64,000 nt of DNA from Cognataquiflexum rubidum (GTDB lineage: Bacteria > Bacteroidota > Bacteroidia > Cytophagales > Cyclobacteriaceae). Both the position numbers and the translations under genes were made by a program. Location: positions 410,683-474,682 of the forward strand of contig NZ_JAKZAL010000002.1 in NCBI RefSeq assembly GCF_022538115.1, read 5' to 3'. Each line of letters starts with the position of its first letter. Positions within the stretch are counted from its first letter, which is position 1. Positions 46,097 to 54,878 of this stretch are shown in pieces. The notes below the pieces were generated by a model. The model was not told where the DNA came from and did no database searches. It worked only from the letters and a program-made list of their open reading frames with translations.

Positions 46097-47767
46097 ATGC
46101 AAAGAACACGCGCACAAGAATCACGGGCAGCCATCGAAAAACTCTACATCACGATGAGACACCTTTTTATGAGGGGTTCTTATAAGCCAATGGGAGTTTC
46201 CGGTGAGTCGCTTGTAGATTCACTTTTGGTGCTGAGTCCGGAGATCTACGGGCTATTGGGCAATGAGGAAAAAATTGAATTAGACGGCTTATTGTATGTC
46301 ATGGAACGGCTTCCAAGGGGGATCGAACAATGCCGCTATATCAGGCTTATCAGTAGGGAAGGATATGAGAATTCAACTTTTTCAGCGATCATCCCTGCCA
46401 AAAGGAAAAGAAACTGCTACCGGGTCGATCAGGATCAGATGTATGTCGAGATGACAAGGGGAAGATCTGATATCTATGATATTTTGACCCACATTACTTT
46501 TCTGTATATAGAGTCAGAAAAAATCAAATCCAACGGTACGGACCACAAAGGCAGGTTTGACCTGAACTGGGAGATGTTGGAAAAAACCGTCGAGAAGGAA
46601 GTCAACGGGGAGGAGTTTGATAGGGAAGTTGCCTGTTCCTATCTCAGTCATGTCATCGGAAGGACTTTCGATGAAACCCACGATGCGGTGCAAAAATTTG
46701 AAACATCGCCTCATACGAGCAGTCTTTTCTCTATAGTATATCATTTGGGAAAGCTGGCCATGGATGAGTTTTTCAATGGAAAAGACAGGGAAATTTCTTT
46801 TTCTTCCACTTTGAGACAACGGGTCGGTCACCACGTCTATGGAGAGCTTTGGGCCAATACCATCAAATCCGTACTGTTTGAGCAAGGATTGATAGAAAGG
46901 CCGATCCACATCATCTCAGCTAATCTTCATAGTGTGGCCAATACTATTTACGGGCATCAGGCTTTGGGATTAAAGTCATTTGAGGAAATAGAAAGTGTGG
47001 CCATGGATATCAGTACTGGAGCCAAAACCAACAAAGGAAAGGAAATCTGGAGCTTTGCCCTGAAAAATGGACTCATTGAGGTTCATGATGCCTCAGGGAC
47101 CAACATCAACGTGCAGCTTATTGATACCGCCAAGATGTCCACTGATTCTCTCATTCCCGGGGTCAAAATTGCCAAAGAAGACAAAAAGAAACCTGTGATT
47201 TTGATCATGGATTATGCTTTTGGTGAGCAGGCATACGAGTGCTTTGATGAATTGCTCAAGCCTTACGACCATATCAATGGCAAATCCTATCCTTTGAATG
47301 TGCTCTCTGCCTCCATCATGGGTAAGGCCGGAATCCTTACCGGCAAAAAAGGAGACATCATGATTCCGACAAGCCATGTGTTTGAAGGCACGGCGGACAA
47401 TTACCCTATCAAGAACGAGCTGAAGAAACAGGACTTTGAAGGATTTGGTTTGGGGGTTTATGAAGGAACAATGTTTACCGTTTTGGGGACTTCTCTTCAA
47501 AACAAAGATGTCCTGAGTTATTTGATGGAATCAAGTTGGCAGGCAATCGGACTGGAAATGGAAGGGGCACATTATCAGAAGGCCATCCAATCCGAAAGTA
47601 AGATCAGACAAAACATTTCCAAAAATGTAAAAGTACTTTATGCATACTATGCTTCTGACAATCCTTTGGAGACGGGAAGCACTTTGGCATCAGGCGCATT
47701 GGGCATGGAGGGGGTGCGTCCGACCTATTTGATAACATATAAAATTTTGGAAAAATTATTTAAATAA
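46097..47767 (+). CDS. DUF6909-like protein with nucleoside-phosphorylase-like C-terminal half
   Basis: A 556-residue cytoplasmic protein that I place, from memory, in the DUF6909 group of Cytophagales. The N-terminal half (about 1-250) is mainly helical and charged. The C-terminal half (about 265-556) has features of the phosphorylase superfamily: SIMGKAGILTGKKGDIMIP, the long VYEGTMFTVLGTSL strand and loop, AIGLEMEGAHYQKAI, which resembles the EME ribose-binding box, and VLYAYYASDNP. No enzyme is established for it. The ATG at 46097 is chosen over a TTG 36 bases upstream. It ends in a strong terminator and appears monocistronic. Confidence 0.6.
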   Translation: MQRTRAQESRAAIEKLYITMRHLFMRGSYKPMGVSGESLVDSLLVLSPEIYGLLGNEEKIELDGLLYVMERLPRGIEQCRYIRLISREGYENSTFSAIIPAKRKRNCYRVDQDQMYVEMTRGRSDIYDILTHITFLYIESEKIKSNGTDHKGRFDLNWEMLEKTVEKEVNGEEFDREVACSYLSHVIGRTFDETHDAVQKFETSPHTSSLFSIVYHLGKLAMDEFFNGKDREISFSSTLRQRVGHHVYGELWANTIKSVLFEQGLIERPIHIISANLHSVANTIYGHQALGLKSFEEIESVAMDISTGAKTNKGKEIWSFALKNGLIEVHDASGTNINVQLIDTAKMSTDSLIPGVKIAKEDKKKPVILIMDYAFGEQAYECFDELLKPYDHINGKSYPLNVLSASIMGKAGILTGKKGDIMIPTSHVFEGTADNYPIKNELKKQDFEGFGLGVYEGTMFTVLGTSLQNKDVLSYLMESSWQAIGLEMEGAHYQKAIQSESKIRQNISKNVKVLYAYYASDNPLETGSTLASGALGMEGVRPTYLITYKILEKLFK

Positions 47768-47804
47768 AGTATAGGGTTTATTTTATCCTGTCTTAGACAG
47801 ATTC

Positions 47805-47842
47805 AACAGAATTTTCACCTGAATTTGGGTGGAAATTCTGTT
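47805..47842 (+). terminator. Terminator after the DUF6909 gene
   Basis: A 15-bp stem with one T-G pair (47805-47819 with 47828-47842) and an 8-base loop, followed by a T run, lies 38 bases past the stop codon. Confidence 0.88.
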
Positions 47843-47966
47843 TTTTTATTTTGACTTAATCCATAAAATATCGTTGTGCTTTAAATCATACTATTAAATG
47901 ACTTTGATCATGTTTTAATGAGATTCATATCCTCAAATTTGAGTCATTAAACAAACACAACTGATT

Positions 47967-48542
47967 ATGAAAAACAGCATGAAGAAGATATCAACGATAC
48001 TGGTTTTTATCCTGATATCAACAATTTCGGCCCTTCAGGCACAAACCAAGTACACACTTTCCCCTTCACCAAACTTACAGATAGACGGAGGTTCGTCCCT
48101 GCATGACTGGACCATGACCACTAGCACAGCCAAAGGGGAAGCCCTGCTGGTAGTAGAAGGTAACCAATTGAAAAGTGTGAAAAGCGCAACCGTATCAGCA
48201 CAAGCCGAAAGTTTAAAAAGTGGAACTAGAGGCTTAGACAACAATGCTTACAAGGCACTGGACACAAGTAAGAACAAGGAAATTAGATTCACCTTGAAGG
48301 AAATCACAGGCAGCGGAAGCAGCTTTCAGGCAAAAGGAGATTTTACGATCGCCGGTGTCACAAAGACAGCTTCTTTTCCCCTGAAGGTTACCCAAAGTGG
48401 AAACAAATTCACCTTTGAAGGAAGTTTCGATACCAAATTGACCAACTTCTCCATCACGCCTCCAACAGCCTTGATGGGAACAGTAAAAACCAGAGACGAA
48501 GTAAAAATATCATTTAAAACAACATTTCAACCTATCAACTAA
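47967..48542 (+). CDS. YceI family protein
   Basis: A 191-residue exported lipocalin-like protein. A Sec signal ends at SALQAQ (about 25); the mature part has the YceI pattern SSLHDWTMTTS, then FTLKEITG, KGDFTIAGVTKTASFPLKV and a final strand EVKISFKTTF. Family members bind isoprenoid chains such as octaprenyl compounds in a beta barrel. It leads a run with a barrel protein (13 bases on) and two YceI-like proteins. ATG 47967 gives the full signal. Confidence 0.88.
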   Translation: MKNSMKKISTILVFILISTISALQAQTKYTLSPSPNLQIDGGSSLHDWTMTTSTAKGEALLVVEGNQLKSVKSATVSAQAESLKSGTRGLDNNAYKALDTSKNKEIRFTLKEITGSGSSFQAKGDFTIAGVTKTASFPLKVTQSGNKFTFEGSFDTKLTNFSITPPTALMGTVKTRDEVKISFKTTFQPIN

Positions 48543-48555
48543 AAATCCTAATATC

Positions 48556-49851
48556 ATGAAAAAGAATTTTATTGCTACGCTTGCATTTGTGGTGCTATCC
48601 TTATCCACTTATGCCCAAGGACTACAGAGAGACTTACAATTCTGGAGACCATATGACCAAAGAGGTATTAACATCTTCGAAACCGGAAAAAACGATTCCG
48701 TAGCCTTTGAAGGAATGAAAGTCCGAATTGGTGGCCATTTCACCCAACAATGGCAAAGCCTAAGTCACACAAACACTGCCAGCCCGGTATTGAATGCTAA
48801 TAACGTGAATTTAAATCAACTTATTGAAATCGGTTCAGGTACCAACCTTGCCACTGCCAACCTTAACATCGACGTGGCCTTGGCAGATGGTTTGAGATTG
48901 AACATGATTGCTTACCTGTCTTCTAGACACCACCCTGAAACATGGGTTAAAGGTGGATACTTGCAGGTGGACAAGTTGACCTTCTTGAATGTAGGCAACA
49001 CTGATTGGTTTGACAAATACCTGACTCTCCGTGTCGGTCACATGCAGATCAACTATGGCGATGCGCAATTCAGAAGAACTGACAACGGTAACGCTATTTA
49101 CAATCCATTTGTAGGAAACTATATCATGGATGCCTTTACCACAGAAGTTGGTGGAGAGTTGTTCTTCCAATCCAACGGTTGGTTAGCTTTGGCTGCCATC
49201 ACAGGTGGTGAAATCCAAGGTGGTGTTACCAGACCGAATGATAGAAAGCCTTCTTTTATCGGTAAATTCGGATATGATAAACAACTTTCTGATGATTTGA
49301 GAGTGAGATTGACAGGCTCTATCTATACCACTTCAGGTTCAGCGAGAAATACATTGTGGGGTGGTGACCGTGCAGGTTCAAGATACTACTTGGTTATGGA
49401 AAACACCTTGGCAACTACTGCTGCTAACTTCACATCTGGAAGATTTAACCCAGGTCAGACAAATAATATCACTGCCTTTGTGGTCAACCCATTCATCAAG
49501 TTCCAAGGTTTGGAGTTCTTTGGTAACTTCGAGCAATCAACAGGTAGAGCTGCAAATGAAACTGTAGACAGAACATGGAATCAACTTGGATTGGACTTGG
49601 TCTATAGATTTGGCAGAAGCGAAAAATACTACGTGGCTGGCCGATACAATGAAGTCAATGGTCCTTTGGCAGGTTCAGGTTTGGAAGTCAACATGGACAG
49701 GATTCAAATAGGCGGTGGCTGGTTTGTAACCAAAAACATCCTTGCAAAACTTGAATATGTAAGCCAGAACTATGCAGGTTTTGCTGCTACAGATATCAGA
49801 AATGGTGGTAGATTCAACGGCATCATGATTGAAGGTGTCATAGGATTCTAA
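48556..49851 (+). CDS. Outer-membrane porin-like beta-barrel protein
   Basis: A 431-residue exported protein with a Sec signal (cleavage near TYAQ, 21) and alternating strands throughout, ending in MIEGVIGF with a terminal Phe as in outer-membrane barrels. Segments such as VRIGGHFTQQWQSL and LRVGHMQINYGDAQFRR look porin-like. It lies between YceI and a YceI-like gene with spacers of 12-13 bases, so the three are probably one operon. The solute is unknown. Confidence 0.75.
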   Translation: MKKNFIATLAFVVLSLSTYAQGLQRDLQFWRPYDQRGINIFETGKNDSVAFEGMKVRIGGHFTQQWQSLSHTNTASPVLNANNVNLNQLIEIGSGTNLATANLNIDVALADGLRLNMIAYLSSRHHPETWVKGGYLQVDKLTFLNVGNTDWFDKYLTLRVGHMQINYGDAQFRRTDNGNAIYNPFVGNYIMDAFTTEVGGELFFQSNGWLALAAITGGEIQGGVTRPNDRKPSFIGKFGYDKQLSDDLRVRLTGSIYTTSGSARNTLWGGDRAGSRYYLVMENTLATTAANFTSGRFNPGQTNNITAFVVNPFIKFQGLEFFGNFEQSTGRAANETVDRTWNQLGLDLVYRFGRSEKYYVAGRYNEVNGPLAGSGLEVNMDRIQIGGGWFVTKNILAKLEYVSQNYAGFAATDIRNGGRFNGIMIEGVIGF

Positions 49852-49863
49852 TATTAAATAAAC

Positions 49864-50388
49864 ATGATGCGTATCCTTCTAGCCCTAATTTTGATTCTTC
49901 TGAATCCTGAAAAAAAAGAGAGAGAGGTAATAGTCACCAAAAAAATGATCACAGTAAGTGGTCAGACCTCGATCGGTGGATTCAGTTGCGATTATTCAAA
50001 AGCAGGCTTGAAGGATACGTTATTTATTGACTTTGAAGGACCGACAAAGGAAATGGTTTTTGACATCCCGGTTCATGATTTTTCATGTGGTAATTTTTTA
50101 CTGAATAGAGATTTCAGAAACACCGTCAAATCAGACAAGTTCCCCACTGCCAAGGTCAAAGTACAAAACCTCAAGTCCAATTACGGACATTATACCTGCG
50201 ACCTTTCAGTCACTTTGGTGGGTAAAAAACTTGATTTTCCATCCTTGGTTTTAAAGAGGGTATCCGAAGGACTTCGTGCCAATCTGGTCCTTAGTTTTGA
50301 TGACCTTGATTTGGAAGCACCCAAAAAAATGGGTGGAATGATTAAAGTAGAAGAAAGACTTTCCTTGGAATTTACCTTGGGTTTTTGA
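49864..50388 (+). CDS. YceI-like protein with three cysteines (paralogue 1)
   Basis: A 174-residue protein with a short hydrophobic N-terminus (MRILLALILILL) that may be a signal or anchor. The body is a beta protein of the YceI kind: VSGQTSIGGFSCDY, FSCGNFLLNRDFRNTVKS, FPTAKVKV and a final MGGMIKVEERLSLEF. Cys residues stand in GGFSCDY, FSCGNF and HYTCDL, all conserved in the paralogue at 50808. It follows the porin gene by 12 bases. The start could equally be the second Met, three bases on. Confidence 0.7.
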   Translation: MMRILLALILILLNPEKKEREVIVTKKMITVSGQTSIGGFSCDYSKAGLKDTLFIDFEGPTKEMVFDIPVHDFSCGNFLLNRDFRNTVKSDKFPTAKVKVQNLKSNYGHYTCDLSVTLVGKKLDFPSLVLKRVSEGLRANLVLSFDDLDLEAPKKMGGMIKVEERLSLEFTLGF

Positions 50389-50476
50389 TTTGCCTTTCTC
50401 TTTGCAAGCTTTTGATTTGAATTATGGGAAGTAAAAAGAGGTTTTTTTCATCAATTCTCTCAAGTGCAAGCTGAAA

Positions 50477-50746
50477 TTATAATTTCATCAGAGTAATTGT
50501 TACTCCTACAAATTTCATGGGATGGATAAGGCCCACCATATCGGGAGCAAGGTCTTCAAAACTTCTTTTCAGCCTAGGAATTGATTCCCCTATTTGAAAG
50601 AAATTTGATCCTGCCCGCAATACCTTGCAAGGTTTTTGCTCTTTATATTTCCCAACTGATTTTGTATGGTCATACCATTCAGGAAGGTTGTCCGGAGAAA
50701 TGAACCCTCGAACACCAATAACCGAAGACTTTGCTGAGAGGAAGGT
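50477..50746 (-). pseudogene. C-terminal relic of an unidentified protein gene
   Basis: On the minus strand 89 sense codons run from a stop at 50747-50749 to a stop at 50477. The translation reads like real protein (ISPDNLPEWYDHTKSVGKY, then CKVLRAGSNFFQIGESIPRL, then PDMVGLIHPMKFVGV) but there is no ATG or GTG before the first third, only internal Met and one TTG. It lies between the two YceI-like paralogues and opposes them. It looks like the 3' end of a lost gene; I do not recognise the family. Confidence 0.55.
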
Positions 50747-50807
50747 TCATTGTTTATATTCAGATTGGTAGAAATGGATTAAATTTAGATTCCCAAAACC
50801 GGTAAGT

Positions 50808-51341
50808 ATGAATGTGACGTTTTTCTTTTTGCTTTTTAATCTATTTGTTGCTTTCGAGGTTTCCGAAACTTATGTGATAAAGGAGAAGAGGATTTCTGTC
50901 AAAGGAAAAACTTCTTTGGGCGGATTTAATTGCCGGTATGTAGAAAAAGGATTGAACCTATCATTAATAATGCATCCCCAAAATGGAATGCCTGACCTTG
51001 ACCTTAATGTAATCGTGGAAAATTTCGGTTGCGGAAATTTTATACTTAACAAGGATTTTCGCAAGACCATCAAGGCAAAAGAATACCCGACCGCCAAAGT
51101 CAGGGTCACCAATTGGGTGAGGAAAAATGGAAAATTTTATTGCAACATGTTTGTAACTTTGGCAGGCAAGCAGCTTACATTTAGAGACCTTGAATTGGTA
51201 AGGGTCAAAGAAGGTGTCAAAGCAAATGTCGATATCCAATTTTCCCAATTGGGATTATCCCCGCCTAGCAAGATGGGTGGAATGGTCAAAGTTGATGAAA
51301 ACCTTGATCTTGAAATAGTTTTGGCTTACTCAGTTCTTTAG
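50808..51341 (+). CDS. YceI-like protein with three cysteines (paralogue 2)
   Basis: A 177-residue protein with a hydrophobic N-terminus (MNVTFFFLLFNLFVAF, likely a signal) and the same order of blocks as the gene at 49864: KTSLGGFNCRY, FGCGNFILNKDFRKTIKA, YPTAKVRVTN, FYCNMFVTLAGKQL and SKMGGMVKVDENLDLE. All three cysteines are kept while much of the rest has changed, suggesting an old tandem duplication. A relic gene separates the two copies. It ends 13 bases before the convergent argH stop, with no clear terminator. Confidence 0.7.
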   Translation: MNVTFFFLLFNLFVAFEVSETYVIKEKRISVKGKTSLGGFNCRYVEKGLNLSLIMHPQNGMPDLDLNVIVENFGCGNFILNKDFRKTIKAKEYPTAKVRVTNWVRKNGKFYCNMFVTLAGKQLTFRDLELVRVKEGVKANVDIQFSQLGLSPPSKMGGMVKVDENLDLEIVLAYSVL

Positions 51342-51354
51342 ATTTCTACCTAAT

Positions 51355-52692
51355 TTATATCGACAAAAGCTGGATTAGAGCTTTGTCTACTTTTTCAAAA
51401 TCAAATTTACTGATTGACTTTTCCATTTTTGTTTTGATTTCGGCAGTACATAAGTTCCCGATACTTCCTTCATGGGTATGTGCTACTTTGTTTTGGTCCG
51501 GATGAAAATCTCCTTTTTCAATGTCCAATCCGACTTTTTTGTAAGCATCCCGGAAAGGCATTCCATTCAAAACCAAATCGTTGACTACTTCCACGCTGAA
51601 GGCATGCTTGAAAAATGGATCCGCGAGGATGTTTTCTTTTACTTTGATTTCATTGAGCATAAAAGTGGTCATTCGGATACAATCCAATAAGGTCTCAATT
51701 CCAGGAAATATTGCTTCCTTCAATAATTGGAGGTCCCGGTGATAGCCCGTCGTTGTATTGGTCAGCATCAAAGTGATGGTGTTTGGGATTCCCTGTAGTT
51801 GATTGGTTTTGGCCCGTATCAATTCAAATACATCCGGATTCTTTTTATGTGGCATGATGCTGCTTCCGGTAGTCAGGTCATCAGGAAATGTGATGAACCC
51901 AAAGTGCTGGTTCATAAAAATACAGACATCCGCTGCCAGTTTGTTCAATGTTCCGGATATGCCGGCAATGGCAAAAGAAATTGTTTTTTCTGTTTTTCCA
52001 CGGCTGTTCTGGGCATTGATGACATTGTGGTGAAGGTCTTCAAAGCCCAACAAAAGGGTTGTCAAAGTCCTGTCCAAGGGAAATGAAGAACCATAGCCTG
52101 CAGCCGAGCCAAGCGGGTTTTTATTAGAAAGTTTGTAAGCTGCATGCAACAAATCCAAGTCTTCTGCGAGGCCTTCGGCAAAAGAACCAAACCAAAGCCC
52201 GAAGGAAGATGGCATCGCCAATTGGGTATGTGTATACCCCGGCATCAGGTCATTCTTGTGTTTTTCAGATAGATGGATCAATAAACCAAAAAGTTCTTCA
52301 GTCTCTTCGACGATTTCTCTGATCGCGGCCCTGTAATACAACTTCAGGTCTACCAAGACCTGGTCATTTCTGGAACGGCCGCTGTGTAGTTTTTTCCCCA
52401 CATCACCATACCGGTGAGTCAACAGAAATTCCACTTGGGAATGCACGTCTTCCACGCCTATCTCGATTTTGAATTGGCCTTTTTCTATTTCCAAGTAAAT
52501 TTCTTTCAATCCTGTCTTGAGCAAAATCAGGTCATCAGCATCCAAAAGACCGATTTTTTCCAACATGATAGCATGTGCCATCGATCCCAAAACATCAAAT
52601 GGGGCCAAGATTGCATCAAATTCAGGATCTCTGCCGATGGTAAATTTTTCAACTTCAATTTTTGATCCTGTATTTTTTTGCCAGAGTTTCAT
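51355..52692 (-). CDS. argH: Argininosuccinate lyase
   Basis: ArgH splits argininosuccinate into arginine and fumarate, the last step of the pathway. The 445-residue protein keeps the superfamily signature GSSIMPHKKNPDV (about 280-292) with the flexible catalytic-loop Ser, GRSRNDQV near 112 and TPGYTHTQLAMP-like region near 150. It is the last gene of the arginine run, separated from the M20 gene by 221 bases of repeat-rich sequence, so it may have an extra promoter. Confidence 0.95.
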   Translation of the reverse strand: MKLWQKNTGSKIEVEKFTIGRDPEFDAILAPFDVLGSMAHAIMLEKIGLLDADDLILLKTGLKEIYLEIEKGQFKIEIGVEDVHSQVEFLLTHRYGDVGKKLHSGRSRNDQVLVDLKLYYRAAIREIVEETEELFGLLIHLSEKHKNDLMPGYTHTQLAMPSSFGLWFGSFAEGLAEDLDLLHAAYKLSNKNPLGSAAGYGSSFPLDRTLTTLLLGFEDLHHNVINAQNSRGKTEKTISFAIAGISGTLNKLAADVCIFMNQHFGFITFPDDLTTGSSIMPHKKNPDVFELIRAKTNQLQGIPNTITLMLTNTTTGYHRDLQLLKEAIFPGIETLLDCIRMTTFMLNEIKVKENILADPFFKHAFSVEVVNDLVLNGMPFRDAYKKVGLDIEKGDFHPDQNKVAHTHEGSIGNLCTAEIKTKMEKSISKFDFEKVDKALIQLLSI

Positions 52693-52913
52693 GGTTGGAT
52701 ATTGAGTTAATGGTTAATGGTTATTGAGTTATTGGTTATTGAAATATGAGTCCGGTCGAAGATAATTGGTCCACAGTCCATAGTCGATAGTCCACTGCTG
52801 CTTCATTGGATATTCAAACCTTGTCTTATTCGGTGAATGGTAATTTGGGTTATGGTTATTGAATTAAAGTAGAAATAGAATTGAAATAAGGTAGAAATAG
52901 TACTCGAGTAATT
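52693..52913. repeat. Repeat-rich spacer inside the arginine run
   Basis: This holds GGTTATTG/GTTAATGG-type repeats (52700-52742 and near 52850), reverse-complement relatives of the array at 35086, and one copy of AGTCCATAGTCGATAG (52775-52790). No coding sequence is seen. It separates argH from the rest of the run. Confidence 0.65.
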
Positions 52914-53996
52914 TTAGGGTAAGTGAAAGTATTTTTCAAGTAAAGCAATGTATCCTTGGATGCCTTCTTGGATTTCTTTTAGGTAAATAAACTCATCAGC
53001 AGTATGGGAACGGGCAGAGTCGCCGGGTCCGATTTTGACTGAGGGATAGGGAATCAGTGCTTGGTCAGAAAGTGTAGGACTGCCGTAGGATTCCAAACCC
53101 AATGTTTTCGCGACTTCAAGGATTTTATGTCCTTCAGGTACTTTTGAGGAATTCAGCCTAAGTGATCGCGGGGTCAATTCTGCATGAAGAATATTTTTCA
53201 GTTCAGCAAATGCCTCCTCCAAAGTATAACTATCCGTGACCCGTACGTCGAGGGTGTAGGTACAGATATCCGGAATGACATTATGTTGAGAACCTGCCTG
53301 AATGAGGGTGGCGGTCACCTTGGTTTTTCCCAAGTAGGGAGAGATTTTTTCGAATTGGAAATCCCGGATTTTATTCAAGTCATCCAAGGCTTTGTAAATC
53401 GCATTTTCTCCTTCTTCCCTTGCTGCGTGCCCTGCTTTTCCTTTTAAAATAGCGTCAATGACGAGCAGTCCTTTTTCTGCCACCGCCATTTGCATCAAAG
53501 TCGGTTCTCCGACGATGGCTAGTTCCAATTCCGGAAGTTCGTTCAATATACTTTCTATACCGTTTTTCCCGGAAATTTCTTCCTCAGCTGTGGCCGCCAA
53601 GATCAGGTTATAGGGGATTTCTTTTTCAAAGAAATAACAAAAGACCCCAATCAAACTTACCAAACATCCGCCTGCATCATTACTTCCCAATCCGTAAATC
53701 CGGCCATCTTCTATGATTGCTTTGTAAGGATCTTTGGTATAACCTGCGTTTGGCTTGACTGTATCGTGATGGGAATTTAGAAGGATGCTAGGCTTTTTAG
53801 AATCAAAATGCCTGTTATAAGCCCAAATGTTATTTCCTTTTCTTTGGGTTTTGATGTTTTTCTTTTCAAAAAAAGCGGCAATAAGGTCTCCGGTTTTTTC
53901 CTCCTCCTTACTCAAAGATGGTGTCTCTATCAATGAAGCCAACAAAGAGGTGGCTTCTTCAAAAAGGGATTGAAACTGGAGACCGGAGTGGTTCAT
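52914..53996 (-). CDS. M20 family deacylase of the arginine pathway (ArgE-like)
   Basis: A 360-residue di-zinc amidohydrolase. Metal ligands of the M20 fold appear in order: LLNSHHDTV (His), YGLGSNDAGG (bridging Asp), ATAEEEISG (Glu pair), AIVGEPT (Glu) and a C-terminal SHTADEF (His). Since the carbamoyltransferase here is the acyl-ornithine type, the expected substrate is N-acetyl- or N-succinyl-citrulline, not acetylornithine. No argJ is in the run, so this enzyme must remove the acyl group. It lies 30 bases after argB. Confidence 0.85.
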   Translation of the reverse strand: MNHSGLQFQSLFEEATSLLASLIETPSLSKEEEKTGDLIAAFFEKKNIKTQRKGNNIWAYNRHFDSKKPSILLNSHHDTVKPNAGYTKDPYKAIIEDGRIYGLGSNDAGGCLVSLIGVFCYFFEKEIPYNLILAATAEEEISGKNGIESILNELPELELAIVGEPTLMQMAVAEKGLLVIDAILKGKAGHAAREEGENAIYKALDDLNKIRDFQFEKISPYLGKTKVTATLIQAGSQHNVIPDICTYTLDVRVTDSYTLEEAFAELKNILHAELTPRSLRLNSSKVPEGHKILEVAKTLGLESYGSPTLSDQALIPYPSVKIGPGDSARSHTADEFIYLKEIQEGIQGYIALLEKYFHLP

Positions 53997-54026
53997 TTTG
54001 AAATAAAATATTCACCTGACCAAGGG

Positions 54027-54827
54027 TCAGTATAAGTCGTATCTGTATTTTTCTATGGTGGTGCCTGATAGTTTTCCTTTTGAAGCCAAAAGCAGGTTTT
54101 CTGCTTTTCCGATCCAAACAAAGTTGACTCCCTTGTTCAAGGCGGCGAAGGCATTGTCCAATTTTGGGATCATGCCGGAGTGGATCACATTTTCCTTTTT
54201 GAGCTCAGCGTAGATTTCTTCGTTGATCATAGGGATGATCGAGTTGTCGTTTTGTTCATCGATCAAGACACCTGATTTATTGAAGCAATAATAGAGGTTG
54301 ACTTTATGGTTTTTGGACAGGTTAGTGGCGAGTTCTGAAGCTATGCTGTCGGCGTTGGTATTGAGCAATTGGCCTTTCTTGTCATGGGTAATGGCACAAA
54401 CCACCGGAATAATATCTTTTTCAAGGAGCATTTGGATCAGGTCCACATTGACTTCCTTGATATCCCCCACAAATCCGTAATCGATCGTTTTGATAGGTCT
54501 TTTTTCTGATCTGATCAGGTTGCCGTCAGCCCCTGTCATCCCTAGGGCATTTTGTTTCAGTCCTTGGAGTTTGGAGACAATCTGCTTGTTGATCAGACCT
54601 GCATATACCATGGTGACGATATCTAAGGTCTCTTTGTCAGTGATGCGTCTTCCGTCGACCATTTCAGGCATGACACCCATGCTTTCCCCAAACTTGGTTG
54701 CCATGATACCTCCTCCATGTACAAGTATTTTCTTTCCCGGAAACCTTGAAAAAAGGAAGAGGAATTCTTCCAGTTTTGCGGGGAAGTCAATGACATTCCC
54801 TCCGATTTTGATGATGCTGATATTCAT
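54027..54827 (-). CDS. argB: Acetylglutamate kinase (or N-succinylglutamate kinase)
   Basis: A 266-residue amino-acid kinase that phosphorylates the gamma-carboxyl of N-acyl-glutamate. It starts MNISIIKIGGNVID and has ILVHGGG (about 44-50), DGRRITD and the ADSIASELA block of the family. The start at 54827 is used; an in-frame Met 36 bases upstream would add a leader not seen in the family. It is coupled between argF' and the M20 deacylase. Acetyl versus succinyl preference is not readable by eye. Confidence 0.92.
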   Translation of the reverse strand: MNISIIKIGGNVIDFPAKLEEFLFLFSRFPGKKILVHGGGIMATKFGESMGVMPEMVDGRRITDKETLDIVTMVYAGLINKQIVSKLQGLKQNALGMTGADGNLIRSEKRPIKTIDYGFVGDIKEVNVDLIQMLLEKDIIPVVCAITHDKKGQLLNTNADSIASELATNLSKNHKVNLYYCFNKSGVLIDEQNDNSIIPMINEEIYAELKKENVIHSGMIPKLDNAFAALNKGVNFVWIGKAENLLLASKGKLSGTTIEKYRYDLY

Positions 54828-54878
54828 GGTTGAATAGGTTTGGTATTTAGGAGTTTCCCACAAAAGGTAAAGTCAAAA

